Below, one piece after another: positions 63,001-64,000 of a stretch of DNA of 64,000 bases (the stretch's first letter is position 1; the number at the start of each line of letters is the position of its first letter). The notes below the pieces were generated by a model, which saw only the letters and a program-made list of their open reading frames with translations, was not told the origin of the DNA and did not search any database. Origin of the DNA: Temnothorax longispinosus (lineage: Eukaryota; Arthropoda; Insecta; Hymenoptera; Formicidae); assembly GCF_030848805.1 (NCBI RefSeq), contig NC_092362.1, forward strand, positions 23,545,308 through 23,609,307, written 5' to 3'. The position numbers and the translations under genes are program-made.

Positions 63001-64000
63001 TTCAGCGCGGTCCTCTTGTTAACACCGATCTCCGTCCGATGTGTAAACGATGAAGCTACTCGCAAAGGAAACACTTCGAGGACAACCTCACCTAGCTATT
63101 TTCCCTGTCCCCCTTCCTTTCTGCCCCCCCCCCTTCTCTCTCTTTTAAGAGTATGCAACGCAGTGCACTCGCCTCAACTCCGAAATGGCGCACCATGCCG
63201 GTCGTTCGTTTCCCTTATATTCCTGATAGAGGAGCTCGTAAACCGAATTAACAGTACTCCCGCGCTTCCCGTGCGCATATACGCATGCACACACCGCCTA
63301 TCGCTCATCTACGATCCGGTAAGTATGAGGGAGCGAGGGAGCGCGGTAGCGATAGAGGAACCGACAGAGGATAGCGCGGAGAAGCGGCTTGTGAGGAACG
63401 GCACGGCGAGGGGAGGGAGTTCGGAACGGAAAATGCATATCCACGGGGTGGATGAAGAGCCGGTCTCTCAGAGAGCTGGCACGGTACAGAGCGGCTATCC
63501 CAGCCGCCACCCTCCCGCGACCACCCGCCGTCGACCACCCCCTGCTTCCCTTACCGTGTTACCGCCGCGCGCGAAACCGGCGAAACGTATATCTTCCCTC
63601 TGTACACCCTTCCCGTGCTCATCCCCCTTCAGTCGCTTACAGCGCTTCCAAATTCACGTAATAAAGCTTGCCGGCTCGGCAGCTTGCGCGCACGCTAAGT
63701 ACATTTACCCGGATAGATGAAAATATCAGAAGGATCGACGGAGGAGCTGGCCGAGAAGGGGGAGGGGGAGAGTAGAGCAGGGCGACGGGAAACAAAGCAA
63801 AGAGGAAACGCGCGCGCTGGACTACTTAACATTCTTTGCCCAGGACCGGCGAGTGAATATCGTGTTTCTCCTAAACCATGATATATACATATGATGATAT
63901 GAGTATATATTTGTTTATAGATATAGCACACTTTCTGTTCAGCGGGCGCGCACTACGGAAAATGTGAGCCGTGTCTCTTTCACATTTTCTCATTTATAAT
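60019..64000. other. Non-coding DNA to the right end
   Basis: AT-rich at 60300-61300 and 62600-62900. CpG-rich at 60020-60300, 62120-62420 and 62940-63840. A (CT)n run lies at 61743-61760 and a C9 run near 63126. The 234-codon plus frame 63016-63720 lies in the last GC-rich patch, is Pro/Ser/Arg-rich and overlaps minus-strand frames, so it is not called. No gene or RNA recognised. Confidence 0.45.

Noticed and set aside
63016..63720. 234-codon plus-strand frame near the right end
   Set aside because: Pro/Ser/Arg-rich in a CpG-rich patch, overlapped by minus-strand frames; no recognisable domain or signals.

Overview
The window looks like 64 kb of an insect nuclear genome, most likely a hymenopteran and quite possibly an ant. 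This is inferred from a recognisable FoxP gene with introns, long AT-rich intronic DNA broken by very CpG-rich islands, many GA/CT microsatellites and small foldback DNA transposons. There are no operons, no ribosome binding sites and no bacterial or viral gene arrangement.

The one gene I can name with confidence is FoxP, a forkhead-box P transcription factor, on the minus strand at the left edge. Three consecutive coding exons are readable in transcription order: 4396-3803 (198 codons, Q/P-rich), 3373-3311 (21 codons, a small in-frame exon that looks like a cassette) and 1523-1274 (83 codons plus one base, glutamine-rich coiled-coil-like). All splice phases fit. The zinc finger, leucine zipper and forkhead DNA-binding domain must lie left of position 1. 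The start codon is not settled. Several minus-strand first-exon candidates are phase-compatible with the 4396 acceptor (5012-4938, 11026-10763, an exon ending at 12370, 32974-32912). I list them separately with modest confidence.

From about 5 kb to the right end there is mostly non-coding DNA, read here as the very long 5' intron and upstream region of FoxP. Two sites on the FoxP strand (19479 and 48567) have a long pyrimidine tract, then CAG, then an immediate 5' splice site. This is the signature of recursive-splicing (ratchet) sites in giant introns. They suggest that a distal FoxP promoter lies right of 48.6 kb, with the GC-rich island at 56.8-57.5 kb as one candidate.

Four non-autonomous DNA-transposon foldbacks can be delimited (4529-4713, 6651-6886, 26250-26514, 34825-34945). 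The 26.3 kb copy has TTAA ends and is piggyBac-like. GC-rich islands at about 10.6-11.4, 17.65-18.1, 24.1-24.6, 26.6-27.3, 29.0-29.45, 32.3-34.75, 37.6-38.5, 41.2-41.7, 43.0-43.9, 46.75-47.4, 54.8-55.45, 56.8-57.5, 57.75-58.15, 59.6-60.2 and 63.0-63.8 kb carry long but mutually overlapping open frames on both strands. I regard most of these as by-products of base composition. Three unassigned stretches look more like real exons than their surroundings: minus 49954-49591, plus 44781-44988 and plus 56168-56308. No RNA gene, CRISPR array or complete autonomous transposon was found.
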